Shown here: positions 48,270 to 60,963 of the stretch, piece after piece | Layout of the letters: each line of letters starts with the position of its first letter | How positions within the stretch are numbered: the first letter of the stretch is position 1 | Assembly (NCBI GenBank): GCA_002633005.1 | Contig: NMRA01000023.1 | Location: 941,158 to 1,005,157 of the forward strand | Direction: 5' to 3' | DNA: 64,000 nucleotides | Origin: Phoronis australis | Lineage: Eukaryota > Phoronida > Phoronidae | Notes under the pieces: model-generated | Told to the model about the DNA's origin: nothing | Database searches by the model: none | Seen by the model: only the letters and a program-made list of their open reading frames with translations | Program-made: the position numbers and the translations under genes

Positions 48270-49498
48270 CTATTTTCTTTTGAAACGAAAACCCCCCCTT
48301 ATAGTTAAATAATGTTTCACAAAGATGAACAGCACATCCAGCTTGATTGGTTGTGAAAATCCAGGAGTTGCCTGGTTCCACAGATCAAGAAGGGTTGGAC
48401 GACAGTGAAGGGAATCCATCAAACCCATCTGTACATCTCCCCCATGGTAGTTTAAAATACTACTGTCACTGAACACTTCATGACGTACAACTTTCTCTAG
48501 TTCTTTGACAAAGAGATATAATTCATGAGAAATTAAGAACAGTCCACCGCGATTCACCAATGTAGTTCAGGAGTCCTCCCTGATACTTTCTCCACTGAGA
48601 CTTTGGATGTCGAGTGTTTCCTGGACTTCAACTTCGACACACGTTTCAACAACCTACTGCACATTGCACCTGCTACATAACTTAGCGCTTGCTCTTCTTC
48701 AGGCGATAGCGGATTCACGGTTGGGGCACTTTGCAATGCAAGGGTGTCGAGACGATACAACAATTTCAAGGCTTCATCAAACAATTTGCGTAGGTAGGAT
48801 GCGAATGTTTGACGCCGGGCTAAATGGGAGCCTTGCCCCTCAAACAATGACTTACCCTGCCCGATGAAGTGCGGCTGCACTCGCAGGGTGTGATATGACC
48901 GCCACATATTCTCATTTCTCTGACTGCGAAGAATGGATGAGTCTCCACCAGTCAGAGCCTCCCATATGAACTCGGACACAACTGACTGTGGGCCCTTCAT
49001 TCGTAAGCACTCTATTAGCGAAATAACCTCCCTACCGGCAGAGGTTAATCTCATGAATTCATCACTTTTCACAGCGGTGACAGCAATATCTATGAGGCTT
49101 GGCATTTCTTCATCTAGAATTTCTCTTGACAGAGTAGATGTGTATTTTTTGGCTGAAACAATAGAAAATTTGTCATTAAATATAGATACATATAATTATA
49201 TCAGTTAATGTACTACTATGTATTGGCATCCGTACCAGCGTACACATATTTTTGATGTCACCTCTTGACTAGTGTTTATTCTAGACTGTTTATTTTACAA
49301 TGCGCCAACTACAGTTGGTGTTTTTACCTTTATTCCCCAAGTGTATAGTAGATACCGACGTCTAGTAAAGGAACGACGCTAATATGTGGCATTGCAGAAC
49401 TTGTCTTCCCTGAAATAATTACATACCCTTCATACGCTTCCTTGTTCCCTTGTTAATTGCCGCATCATCACAGTTTGGTGCAGTCAGAAGTTCAGAAG
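48270..49498 (-). pseudogene. Spliced gene of unknown function (YVAG...VNRGGLF family), frameshifted
   Basis: Two exons on the minus strand. Exon a, 49498-49427, has a strong acceptor (GTTTCTTTTTCAG) and donor (AAGG/GTATGT) and encodes SELLTAPNCDDAAINKGTRK. Exon b starts at 49152 after TTTTCTATTGTTTCAG and joins in phase: KKYTSTLSREILDEEMPSLI, ECLRMKGPQSVVSEFIWEAL, SPEEEQALSYVAGAMCSRLL and PELHW. A one-base slip at about 48556 moves the reading to VNRGGLFLISHELYLFVKEL and a C-terminal VKHYLTIRGGFRF. The YxAGxxCxxL...NRGGL...VKxYLxIRxF order recalls, from memory, uncharacterised proteins that are multicopy in marine invertebrate genomes. Function unknown. The frameshift may be a sequence error, in which case the gene could be intact; upstream exons were not found. 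Confidence 0.55.
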
Positions 49499-49548
49499 CT
49501 GAAAAAGAAACACAATTGGCCCATATTATATTTGGAAATATTAAGTAC

Positions 49549-52500
49549 TAGTCCACGAGAGCACCAACCATGAGCGGCAAGGTGGGGGTCAGCCGATTTT
49601 CACCAAATTTGGCACATATATAGTCCTATGGGATCTATAAACAGCGGTAAAATATTTCCTCAAAATATTGCGTTTTTCTAAAGTTATAGGTTCAAACACA
49701 TTTTACGGCTTCGCAGCCGTGTTTTCACGGTATAAAAACTGTCCAGTTTTAACTGTTCATATTTTTCCTTGAATGAAAGCTATTGATTTATTATTCACTT
49801 GGCATTGTTTAGTGGAGCCTATAGATTTTTACACAGATGTCTTGAAACACGATTCCGATTTACCACCCTTATTTAGTAGTTTTACTGCATTGCCCCCCGT
49901 TATGCCATTTTGAGGTTGTGTTCAGCACACTGCTGTACCAAATCTGCCCCCACTGTTATGAGAATGAAACTTACCCAAAATGTTGACAAAACATGTTGCT
50001 TTCATTGCATGAAATTAAAACTTTGTCAGCCATTTTATGAGTTATACATTTTGGCACCTCAAATGTACTAAAGTGAGAAATTTTCATATATCTGAGATCG
50101 ATGCTTGAGCACCGTAAAATCCGATTGTCCATGTTTTTCGATATTTTGCAACAAGTTAGTTCCTTCTGAATGTTTTGAACGTTTTACTACTTACCACATA
50201 GGGCTATAGTACCCCTAAATACCATACATGGCTCCATTTTGTAAAAAGCCGATTATGTCCTCCACAGTGAACAGGGTTAGACATGAACTCGACAAATGTA
50301 GGTTATTTTGATTTACAGTTGTTTTACTTTGCAGTTTCCTCATGGGTATTTCTTCACACATATTCAAGTCAGATTTCATGTCGATCAAATGTTCATGCAA
50401 TGCATTGTAATATCAAATGAATGATAAGTTTGGTGGCATGACCGCAATTTTCCCACGACTTAAAACAAAAGACCGCAAAAATTTTTCTGACGAAATACCG
50501 GGCTTGCAGTTCTCTAAAAATATCCGAATGACACAGCAAACTCCACCACTGTCCGTGACAACTCGTTGCAGGTTTTTCGCCCATCGGTCCTATCATTGTT
50601 TTCCTTTGTTGTGTCATTGCTGGTTATAACAACACACGTGGATATAGAACCTTGAGGACATCAGACCGTTGCCGATAAGTGCTCGTCATTATATCTTTAT
50701 TATAACAACGGGAACAATGAAGATGCTAATCTATTGTTCTCAATGCGACCAGGTTTCCCGTGGATGACCACAGAAGAGGAATCCTAAAGTATCCACAAAC
50801 AATGACCCCGCACCTTAGTAACTATTACCGCGCACACGAATCCTTTCCGTGGAACCTTAACACCAAGTTTTTATATCCGTGTATTGTGCTGTATTGCTCA
50901 TGGTACGGGTTCAGACTCTGTTGCATTAAGATTCCAATCCCCAACCCTGTAAAATTTCTAGACAATACAGGTTTATGGATTTATTCTCCTTTAAATGAAG
51001 AGTAAAAATCAAATTCTGCACAGGTTTTTTAAAAGTAATCACTTATTGGAGGATCACACATCTAAAAAATAAAATAATGTTTGACAATTTTATTCATTAT
51101 CTCATTTGAAAATTGCCTACCTCACAGACAACTCATCTAAGTTGAAAATATTCCTTGTGAAAAAAATATAAAATACCAACCAGAGACTTGTGTACTACAA
51201 AATATGTTTTCGTAATACAATGCAAAGATAACTGTACAGTCAAAAGTGCAAATATTATGACTCTAATAAAAAATTGCCTTCTAGATCTTTTAAACACTCT
51301 AATTGCTACAGGACAGAGTCAACCACACAAAGCCCATAGGGTCAGGGAATTACATTTAAGGTGATGTAGTCTCACTGCGAAAAAGTGATTTCGCAATATC
51401 GCTGACAACACTGGAAATCTCTTCTTCACAAACTTGAGGTAGCTGTATTTACCACATCAGTCTTCTTATCAAAACTAACCACCAAAAATGAAAAATTGGC
51501 TTGTCGGTTCCAATTAGGCAGCATTTTACAATGAAATGGTCATGAAAAAATACTTTTGCAACATGGTTTGCATAACAATTGTCCTACGATTACAGTTGTA
51601 CATACATACTAGACCAGTAGCAAAATTACCCATGGGAACCATAAAATGGTCAATTCGACAAAAAAAACAAGGAGCCACCAGAGCTAATGTGTCAATACTT
51701 TTCAGTACTGCAACAAAAAATCATTTGAAGCGGACATAAGCTCGCCTAAAATCACACAAAACAACTTTTGATTTAGACATTTTACTATCACGAAATAGGT
51801 ATTACTTCCAGGTCACTTTTGAGCAATTTCGGAACTTTGAAAGATCAGGCAATATGCACTTGCTAGAGACCAGACTAATAGTGTGTGATTTTATTCACAC
51901 AACATGGTCTCAAGGAATAGCAAACTGTCAATTCGCTACAATTCCAGAAATCAATTCCCATCTGGATAAGGGACAAACTGAGCAAAGTTTATAGAGGTAA
52001 ATGGTCTAAATCAAAACTTATTACCTACTGGACAGAATATGGGTTTACAACCCAGGTAGAAAGATAAGTTAACAAAACCAGCCTAACTGCAACAGGGTCT
52101 CAAATTTCAGTAATATATACCCATTTACAAACAAAAATCAATAATGGTAAATATAATGCGGAAACATAAATTCAGATCAATTAGGCATCTTCAAGGAAAA
52201 GGAACAGTACAGTGGTCAGAAATCATCTAAACGTGATGGCCACACTGAGAAATCCTGTCAGACCAAAAAATCCAGTGGCTAAACAAAATGAACAATGTAC
52301 CAATACCATGTGGCCCAGGATCATGATCCGTGCCTGGAGAAAAATTCAGTCTTGGTCTAGGTAAATTTTAGATTTGTGCTGTTCACACAAGCAGTTCTGG
52401 TGCGAACAAAGCTTGCGAAAACACACAAGCCTACCTCCCTACACAGCTGTGCTGACACAATAATGCCACCACTGGATTTAGCAGATCAGCCAGAGTATTT

Positions 52501-54542
52501 ACTGGTCCAGCCACTGTACTGTTTCCTCCCTTTGATTTTTTACAATGCTACATCCTTGACAATCACAGATTGCCTCTTTCAATGCATACTGCACTTCCTC
52601 TGTCCCAGTTTCCTCACATTTGCTGAGAGTGGCCTATCTCAACAAATTACTTTGGACCTGTTGTGGTATAAGTCAGTAATCTTTGGCAAATACTTTTTCC
52701 CCGACTTGTTCCTCAAGCTACAAATTCTCTTTGACATATCTTCTGGGAGTAGACTTTATGGCCTCTCTCTAGCCCCTTCACTTAGTTGTCCAGAAGGGTA
52801 CCTTCTTGCTGGTTGTGAACTTTTCCATACCCAACCTTTACTAATAATCGGCAATTCTCCAACTTCAGCAGAAGCCACTTCTTCTGCATAAGCCTTTCAT
52901 GATTCCTAAAATTGTATTAATGAAAAAAATTAACATATTAAATTTAATGTGGCCATTTCGGTTCAGAAAATATGAATACCAAGCTAAAGTGAAGGCACCA
53001 ATATTTTTGACGGCTTTAGCATGTTTAATTAACTTCATAATCGCAGAAATTCACTGGCAGACATAACATACTCCCTAGTCTCTAAAAGTAGTTCATGGGC
53101 AGAAGTCATGTTACACATTTGGTGGTTGTTATGAAAAGTTATGATGATTACCTATTTTCTATGCCAATGTATACATGTAGTTGCTTAAACATCAACACAT
53201 TTGAATAAGATATGATTAAGCAATAAGGCCCAAGTTATAAGTAATCACGGTGAGTCAATAAAAGTATTTTTGCATGAATGACGAGCTTCTAAAAATATTC
53301 CTCAGGGTCAGACCCTGCAGTTTAGTGATTCCTACCTGAGCTCACACGAAGCAAGACGTTGAACCTTGACTTAACGTCTTTGGTCATTTTTCAGACATCA
53401 GGCTCTATCAGATTTCTCCTCTAGTGTCCAGTGGATGTTCTCAGTGTCTTTGGCGACAGCAATATATATCGAGTGTTGTAACGATGATTCGGGCAAGTGA
53501 ATCTAATACGGTAGATTATGTAGCTCGTGCTGCACACCTGCCTCCGAGTCCGAGGCAGACACTGAGACAGACTACTTCTCAGGAGGACACGTTCCACCTC
53601 CACATCAGCTCCACGTACTCTTATAAGGTACTCAAATGTCTCGCTCTATACCTTGTGCATTTCCCAAGAGTTTCCAAAGTTGTTTCTCTCCACAATTTGT
53701 AGAAATACCACATTCGACGCCACTGGCAGTGCCAGATAAATAGATAAATTCGCAAACCCGCACTTTAGGTCAGCCATCATTCAACTAACGCATTGTAAGC
53801 TTTAGTTTGATATTCAGACGAGTTGGTTGAATAAATTTAGTATAATTTCATATCTTAGTGGGAAATGCTAGTGTCATTAAAATTAATTAAAAACATTTTA
53901 GCAAACCAATTCTTTTAATTGTTGTATCATACCACGGCATATTAACGCGTAGAAACGGCGCACAATTAGTGACTGGTTTAACATGACAAATACAAACACG
54001 CGGTCTGAAAATAGTGAAATTCAGACACCTATTACCAAGCCTGCCTGAAGGGCTGACAAAGTTTTTATTGTATTAATTTCAAGGGCATGGAGTCTTCTAC
54101 ATGTCCATGGTATTATTTTTAGTTCGCTATAAGGGTACAACTTACTGCTGGTTTTTCACAAGAAGGAAATGTTCCTCCACGGAAACAGTTCCAGTGTTAC
54201 CATGGTAACCGATATTGCAGTGTCGGTGCCATTTTTACTGACATTGGTCATGAACCTATCATGTGATATCAAAATTGTTCAGAAACGATTCTGTTTGAAG
54301 CAGAAACTGGAGTAGAAAATCTGGTCAAAAATGACTCAGTCCACACCAAGAAATTGCCTCATTTTGCCCCCAAGAACACTTCCCTTGCATCTCCTAAACC
54401 ACCAAACTTTGTGGTATCATACTTCACCCAATTTCTCTCATCCCTAATGTGATTTATCAGACTAAACATGGACCTGAATGGCTGACCCCCCCCCCACCTT
54501 GCCGCTTGTTGGCTGGACAGTGGTCGGTGGATCCGTGGACTG
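49549..54542. mobile_element. Candidate 5-kb TIR element with TAGTCC-type ends
   Basis: The left end, TAGTCCACGAGAGCACCAAC, followed by GAGCGGCAAGGTGGGGGTCA, is mirrored at the right end as CAGTCCACGGATCCACCG, then AAGCGGCAAGGTGGGG and GGGTCAGCC. Flanks are GTAC (49545-49548) and ATAC (54543-54546), a possible 4-bp duplication with one mismatch. The TAGTCC start, the downstream AAATTTGGCACA and the GGGGTC(A/G)G words also occur in the 3.5-kb element at 32019. No transposase is recognisable inside, so it is decayed or non-autonomous. Confidence 0.5.
50000..53400. other. Interior of the 5-kb element, no gene named
   Basis: The longest frame (52376-52891, plus strand, 171 codons) is Leu/Phe/Ser-rich with no motif. 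The opposite strand there also has broken protein-like runs (SLRNKSGKKYLPKITDLYHN at about 52720-52660), which may be the true but decayed coding strand. No family is recognised for either. Confidence 0.35.
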
Positions 54543-54780
54543 ATACTTAACAATTACAAAGACTGATGGGCCAAAGTGAAGTCTGTGATAGATGTAATCA
54601 TAACAGACACTGCACACAAAATCAATTCTGAATTTAAACACGGTATGCTATACGAACTAAAAAACAATCAGCCACATATTATCTCGATTTTTTACAAAAG
54701 TCTAATCATATCCTAACATAATAGTAAGTCGATATATGCCACATACGTAAATAACTGAGGAGCAGTGCTTAACCTACACT
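53400..54780. other. No gene recognised
   Basis: 53424-53702 is open on both strands without motif. The right end of the 5-kb element lies at 54480-54542. Confidence 0.35.
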
Positions 54781-54782
54781 GT

Positions 54783-55429
54783 TTATTTTTTAAGAAGACC
54801 TACGTATAGGGTACCAAGACGCCCAAGGGTCACTGATATTGACAAGGTGAACCTAGGCATGTTCCAAAAATTACTGAGAAACCCGCAACTGCGGGTGCTA
54901 GGCCTGCTAAATCCTCTCCTTTTGTGGGGCAGATTTTTCTGCCTCACATGTGCTGACACTAATGCAGTGGCCTTTTTGAGGGAACAAACTGAACCAATCC
55001 CGTTAGTAGCCCTTGCTGAAAATGTAATGGCTACGCGCAACTTTGTAACACGCCTGCAGGCACCTTGTCAACATGAGTGCCCCCCGCCAAGAGAACTCAG
55101 AAATACATCTATTAATATTTCATACCTTTAAAAACGTATGCCGGATCATGATTCCTCACGTGTCTCAAAATGCCAGACGCTGTTTTCAGTCGTTTTCCAC
55201 AAAACGAGAACGGGCACTCATAAAGCCGGTTAGACTGACAACGTTCGGCCTCGTTACTGATGCAGTCGGCAACACTTTCCGTCTCATTCATGACTTGTTC
55301 GCCGTCCTCCTCGACAAAACTCGCTTCTAAAATATCGTCCCAGTCGATATTGTAGTCGTCAAATGACACAAAAATCGTCCTTTGGCACATTTTTACTACA
55401 CTGCAGAATAAATGTAACAACGAAAGCAC
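54783..55429 (-). CDS. C2H2 zinc-finger protein, first exon and possible second exon
   Basis: Exon 1 (55429-55126) can start at 55429 or, more likely by context, at the internal Met at 55391 (MCQRTIFVSFDDYNIDWDDI). An acidic stretch (VEEDGEQVMNETESVADC) follows, then a single finger YECPFSFCGKRLKTASGILR HVRNH (C-x4-C-x12-H-x3-H). It ends AAAG/GTATGA, a good donor. An acceptor at ACATTTTCAG (55018-55016) continues in the right phase with ARATNGIGSVCSLKKATALV to a stop at 54783, but that stretch is also open on the other strand, so exon 2 is tentative. Probably a nuclear DNA-binding protein. A promoter-like region lies directly upstream. Confidence 0.55.
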
Positions 55430-55560
55430 GCTAGAAATGACAATATGGCGGATCGCTTTCGTCTACCTCTCGTTCCCGAGCGTGAATATGCGTGATCAAG
55501 CAACCCACAACGGGCTGATTGACAAGAGGGAAATGGCGCCGTGTGTCGTGAGCGTGCGGT
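55430..55560. promoter_or_regulatory. Promoter-like GC-richer segment with YY1-type motifs
   Basis: Just upstream of the zinc-finger exon. Contains ACAATATGGCGGATC (55439) and GAAATGGCGCC (55530), both close to the YY1 core AAATGGCG, plus several CpGs (CGTTCCCGAGCGTG). Could serve either strand; no gene was confirmed on the plus side. Confidence 0.35.
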
Positions 55561-55639
55561 TTATGAGTGGACACATAATTGCCCCCAACGGTGATCACAT
55601 CAAAGTGATATACCGCGTTTCTATTCCTTCTCATATTGG

Positions 55640-57060
55640 TTCCTAGTTTATAGTAGTCCACGGTCTCTGGTCCACTCGCTGGTTCCCTACTTACCTTGTC
55701 AGCACGCCAGCTACTTACGCCACCTAGCGGCACGCAGAGAACCAGCGAGGAGGGGACAGAACCCGCCATATTTGCCAGAACGGTGTTGTATGCAGCCTCA
55801 TTCGTCTTTGGATATTTTATTATTTTAAGTGTCGATACAAAGTTTTACGTCAGCGTCTGTGCCACAGGTTCGTCGGTGGTTATTAGATCGACCCTCCTTT
55901 CGGAGATCTTTCCAGTAATAGCATTACTCTCCACCGTAGGAAAGGATGAAACGTTTATCTCCAAGTTGCCCAGCGGCAACAAAAATAAAATTTCATTCAC
56001 TGGCAAGGCACATGCCTTGAAAAATGACCGGAGTAAATTCTCGCCGATTACGTGTGGTAAATGTAGCTATGGTACAGATCTCTTAATAAATTAGCGGGTG
56101 GTAACTGTAGCTATAGCCCGCAACTCTTCACGTTGTAAATCATGTTGAGCACCGAGTTTGTCCGTCATATTGTGCCCTTTGTTTGTGAAACGTTATTGCC
56201 GCAAAATTACACAGTTGACAATTTAAACTTTTGAACACGCCTACAAAAAGAATCATTGTTTTATATAAAATTTTGACAAAGGAAATTTGACAATGAAATG
56301 AAAAAAAGTCTTGCAGGCCGTGGAGGAAGAACGCTGTCCATCCTGATCGTGGAAAAAGATTTCAGGACCGACTTTGAAAACAGTTTCATGATGTCGCCCG
56401 CTTTAAAACGACTAATTTTGTTTTAAATTGCACCTGCTATATACCCAAGATTTTGCACGGAATGTAAATTTATGGCACTCATTCCTCAGTTTTTGTTTCA
56501 AGTAACTTCATAAAGCGTTCGATATTTAACCCAAATTATTACATACAGCATAATTTTTGGTACCCACAAAACGAAAAACTTACCTTGTAATACAGACCAT
56601 TCAGTCCACTGGTACCACGAAAACAAACACACGATTACAAAAATCAAAAGAATCAACCATATTTTTGCAAAGTGAGAGGTATCCATTTTCAATTATCCGT
56701 GGTTACGCAAATGTGAGTCTCTGTTTGGTTACTTCTCCGTAATACCGTGGTTGGGGCTGACGATTCAACCCTAAAAACCGACAATTTGACAATCACCTTG
56801 GTTAATCTACTGTCTGCACAGCTCCAAAACACACTTGTGTGGCATCTTGGTACTTATTAGATAAGAACGAGTTTGTCCAACTATCTTTACTATCCACACC
56901 TACATCTGAGGTTTCCTAGTTTTGTCTGCTCACCGTTTTTAATAACGCAAAAGATCAATAGGCTTGGAAATTGTGACGTCACGTAGTTACAAGATCAATG
57001 CGGCGACAAGCAATTACCTCGAAATCCTACCGCCCATAGATGGAACAGGTAAAGCAAGAT
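55640..57060. other. No gene recognised
   Basis: A 132-codon plus-strand frame (55696-56094) has no domain and low protein-like character. AT-rich beyond 56100. Confidence 0.35.
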
Positions 57061-58110
57061 GTGTTTTTTGCAAGTTAGCGTCTCTGGGTTTTCTTCAATT
57101 TTATTCTTATACTTATTACTCTGCGCGTATAAGCGCAGAGTACTGTTGTTCCTGGGTTTTCTTCAATTTTATTCTTATTCTTCTTACTCTTCTTCCGACC
57201 AACTTTGAGGCTTAATAACTCCAAATTGGGTGCAGGTACGATCTTTAAATTCAGCATATTATTTTTGACAGTATTTAAATTTTGATTGGTTATATAAACA
57301 TATTCCATATTGCACCAGAAGAGGTCGTTTGGTGCAAAGGTCATATAATTTTCAAAATGCTACTCCTCCTTTAGTTTTAAAGCTATCTTTTTCAAATTTG
57401 GTGCACAGGTATAAATTAACATGTCAATTTAAAAAATACTTTTCTAAGTAATCGGGTCATCCAATGAGGTGAAATAGGTCAAAGGTCATTAGGTGCAAAC
57501 TAAAATTTTGAGATAGTCTGATTGCCACAGGTAAATCAAATCGGAATCCCAAATTTCAGGTCATTTAGTGCAAACATGGGGTCATTAGGTGCATTTTCTT
57601 CTGAAAATTTTACCTTTTCAATCAGCAAGTATTCTGATGTGTCAACCTTTAGACAACTGTGATTCTCAGCGTTAAACACATTTTCCATGGGCTTTGCAAT
57701 AATTCTCCTAAAGATGCTTAAAATGCACCGGATAAGGTCAATTAGTGCAAAGGTCATGTAACGTTCAAAATGTTATATGTCTTACGTTTTTCAAGGAATT
57801 CTTTTCAATTTCAGCACACTGGTGTAAGTCAACATGCCAATTGAATACCATACTTTACTTTGCAATAAGCCTAACCAATCAGAAAAAATAGGTCAAAGGT
57901 CATTGAGTGCAAACTAAAATTTTGAGCTAGAGACTTCAGAATTACGTATCTGTTTACCAAGTGCGATTGAGTTTGAATTCTAAATTTCCAGGTCATTTGG
58001 TGCACCCATGGGGTCATTAGGTGCATTTTTCTTCTGAAAGTTTGACCAGTTCATTCATCTTGTATTCTGAAGTGCTTAAAGTAAAACATCTGTGATTATT
58101 AGCATTAACC
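57060..58110. repeat. Tandem repeat array, left part, about 413-bp step, with DR1 motifs
   Basis: Begins with a pyrimidine-rich TTCTTATTCTTCTT block and a perfect palindrome ACTCTGCGC-GTATAA-GCGCAGAGT (57118-57141). Repeated landmarks are AGGTCAAAGGTCATT at 57476 and 57890, AACTAAAATTTTGAG at 57499 and 57913, and GGGTCATTAGGTGCATTTT at about 57581 and 58011. Two unit types alternate (ATAATTTTCAAAATGCTAC versus GTAACGTTCAAAATGTTAT). Resumes at 60964 after a LINE insertion. No coding frame. Confidence 0.85.
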
Positions 58111-58121
58111 ACACTTTTAAT

Positions 58122-60952
58122 AATACGTTTATTTGTATTGAAGGCCTCTGGCCCAAAGTACAATAAACAAAACAATTAATCAGGCACATTTGCACAAGCA
58201 GTCAACCCATTTAAGAGTTGTTCTCGTCTTTTAAGGGCAAAATACACATATTTAACAGCAGATATATCAGGATGAGATAGCAGGCGTACACAGGATCCTT
58301 GAGTTGGATGCCTCCATTGAACTTCCTTCATAAAACGTGACCTAAGTTCACAATATCCCTGGCAAACCAACAGGAAATGGTATTCATACTCTACAAGACC
58401 ATCATTGCAAGCCATACATAATCTAATGTAATAATCCACTTCCTCGTGTCTACCCACTTCCACTTGTAGTCTGTGGTTGGAGCAACGTAAACGAGCAAAC
58501 GCTTGAATAAGACTATTGCGTAGCGGTAACTTAAGCTATGGTTCAAAACAGTACAGAGTCTTAAAGTTACAGTAGAATTTAAGTTTTGCATTATGCTCAA
58601 TTTCTGATCGCCAACCTTGTTCATAACAGTCATTAACTCTTTGCGCGAAGAAACTTAAAAACGAGACTTCGCACGTGACACCTTGATTCAACCAAATTTC
58701 ATAAAAACCGTATTTTGATAGCAATTAACAGAAGATATCCAAGAAATTCTTCCATTCCTATCTAAATCAACTAACATGTCATAAGCCGCTTTAGCGTATC
58801 TAGTAGGTGGCATTTTCAATAACTTTATCCAATATTTTACACACGTGACATAATACTTTGCATAGAGCGGATAAATTTCCCATTCACCCAATACAGCTGC
58901 GTTTGAGCAAGAGTTTCCAACTCCAAGAGCAATTTTACAGAATTTAACATAAACATTTTCAAGCCATTCGTACTCTTTGAATCCCCAGATTTCCGCGCCG
59001 TAGCTCATACTGTAGTTGGTACAGCAATTTTATCAAACAGTTCAAGTGATAGGCTCAATGGTAATTCCGTGCACCGGTTTCTAATTTTAGAGATGGACAT
59101 AGCAGCTTTACTACCTTGACGTGCCAGAGTTTTAGTGGCTTTGGACCAAACTAATCTTGGTGTGAAAAATATTCCAAGGTATTTATATTGGGAGACAATC
59201 TCCACTACTTGGTTTCCATAATACCACTTCTCATACGCTCTGAGTGGCACGCCATTTCTAAAAACAACGATCTTAGTTTTTTTTCAGATTTACACTCATG
59301 CCCCAAGAAGAGCAATAATCATAAAGGCAATTTAACATTCTTTGCAAATTAATTTGAGTGCTTGAACACAGACCCATGTCATCAGCATACAACAGCGATT
59401 TGACGTGCGAAGCCTCTTCATTGATATAAATCCCTTTAATATTTTGGGCATTATCTAGGACTTCGATAAATTTGTTCAGATACATGATAAACAATAGTGG
59501 GCTGATCATACACCCTTGTCTGGTGCCGACAGAACAGTCAAAAAAGTCGGTTAATCCTTCTCGGGTCCTTACGCATTAACGTAATTTGCTGTACATGGAT
59601 TTCATGACTTTAAGTACGTTACCATGGACACCATTTTTTTGTAATCTATACCAGAGTAGCATGTGGGGAACTCTGTCAAACGCCTTCGAAAAGTCGACAA
59701 AAGCACAATAAAAACGACCCCCGGGCTTAGTGATATATTTTTGGCACATGGCCTGAAGCGTAAACATTTGGTCCTGAGTGCAATAGCCCTTGCGGAATCC
59801 CGCCTGTGATTCACGAAGTTCGTCATTTGCCTCAGCCCAGGTCCTAAGCCGGTTGCTCAAAAGTTTAGTGAATAGCTTTCCTACTGCTGACAACAATGAG
59901 ATACCTCTACAATTGTTCTCATCTTCAGTGTTGCCCTGTTTAAATACAGGAACAATTATTGCGTCATACCAGCCCTGTGGGTAGTGATCTGTAGCGAGAA
60001 TTCCATTGAAAAGCAGTTCCAATACAGGAACAATAGCTACCCTCGTACTCTTCAACATCTCAAATACAACGTGATCAATGCCGGCTGCTTTGCCGTTTGG
60101 AAGATCCATTATAGCGCAGTCAATTTCCTCACATGAGAAACAAGTGTTCATATCACTGGGTAAATTTTTGTCACAAGCATCACAGTAATTGTCATGATTT
60201 TCTTGTTGTCTTACTACCGTATTTGACATAGTGTCGCTCGGTTCCGTCCGTTCATTGAGCAACAAATTAAAATACGTGTAGTGTACTGGAGTTATCGCAG
60301 TTTCCTTCGGACTACTATTAAATTTTGATTTTACCAAAGCCCAGAATTGCTTTGGATTATTTCTACTATCCAAAATATTTTCTAGCAACTTCGATTGATG
60401 CTCTTTTTCTTTTTTTTTGTATAGCATGCGAATTTGTTTCTTATTTTCTTTGTATACTGCCAATTTTCCAGGGGAAGAGTCTCTCCGAAAAATATTCAAA
60501 GATTGATTTTTTATTTTTTTCGCAGTATGTAATTCTTTGTCCCACCAAGGGGGTTGGTTACTCTGCCTTTTAGCATAAGTACGTTTATTTTTAAACATTG
60601 CCATCGATGTAGCAGTTTGTTTATACAGATTTGTGATACCATCTGTTGCACTTTCTATGTCGAAATGAGCAATCTGTTCAGCTATTCGATCTAGACTTTC
60701 TGATAGGCAATTTGAGAACACTTCATGGAATTCCGCTACTTGGCCACTATCCCACTCCAGTCGAGTGTTTGATTGCGATGCTGATTGGCTAACGCTACAA
60801 CGACTGTCATACACACAATTATCTGCAACATTTCAAACAATAGGAAAATGGTCAGACTCGTGAAATGTGTCTACACTAAAATCTGAAGTATGTTGAAAGA
60901 GACTTGTTGATACTATCAAATAGTCTACAGTGCTACAACCACCTGAAGCGTG
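58122..60952 (-). mobile_element. 5'-truncated LINE with 11-bp target-site duplication
   Basis: Flanked by ACACTTTTAAT on both sides (58111-58121 and 60953-60963). The minus-strand body starts within the endonuclease C-terminus (TSDFSVDTFHESDHFPIV, one TGA) and continues into a 412-codon frame (60814-59576): PPWWDKELHTAKK, MDLPNGKAAGIDHVVFEMLK, GWYDAIIVPVFKQGN, RGISLLSAVGKLFTKLLSNR, SQAGFRKGYCTQDQMFTL and FVDFSKAFDRVPHMLLW. After frame changes: LLYADDMGLC (near 59385), YKYLGIFFTPRLVWSKATKT, SYGAEIWGF and a C-terminal tail to 58176. The 3' end reads CAAATAAACGTATT without a long poly-A. Clade not assigned. Several frameshifts make it inactive. Confidence 0.9.
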
Positions 60953-60963
60953 ACACTTTTAAT

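Noticed and set aside
52376-52891. 171-codon frame as a membrane protein
   Set aside because: Its hydrophobicity matches what T-rich DNA gives by chance; the opposite strand looks equally protein-like and no start or splice context supports it.
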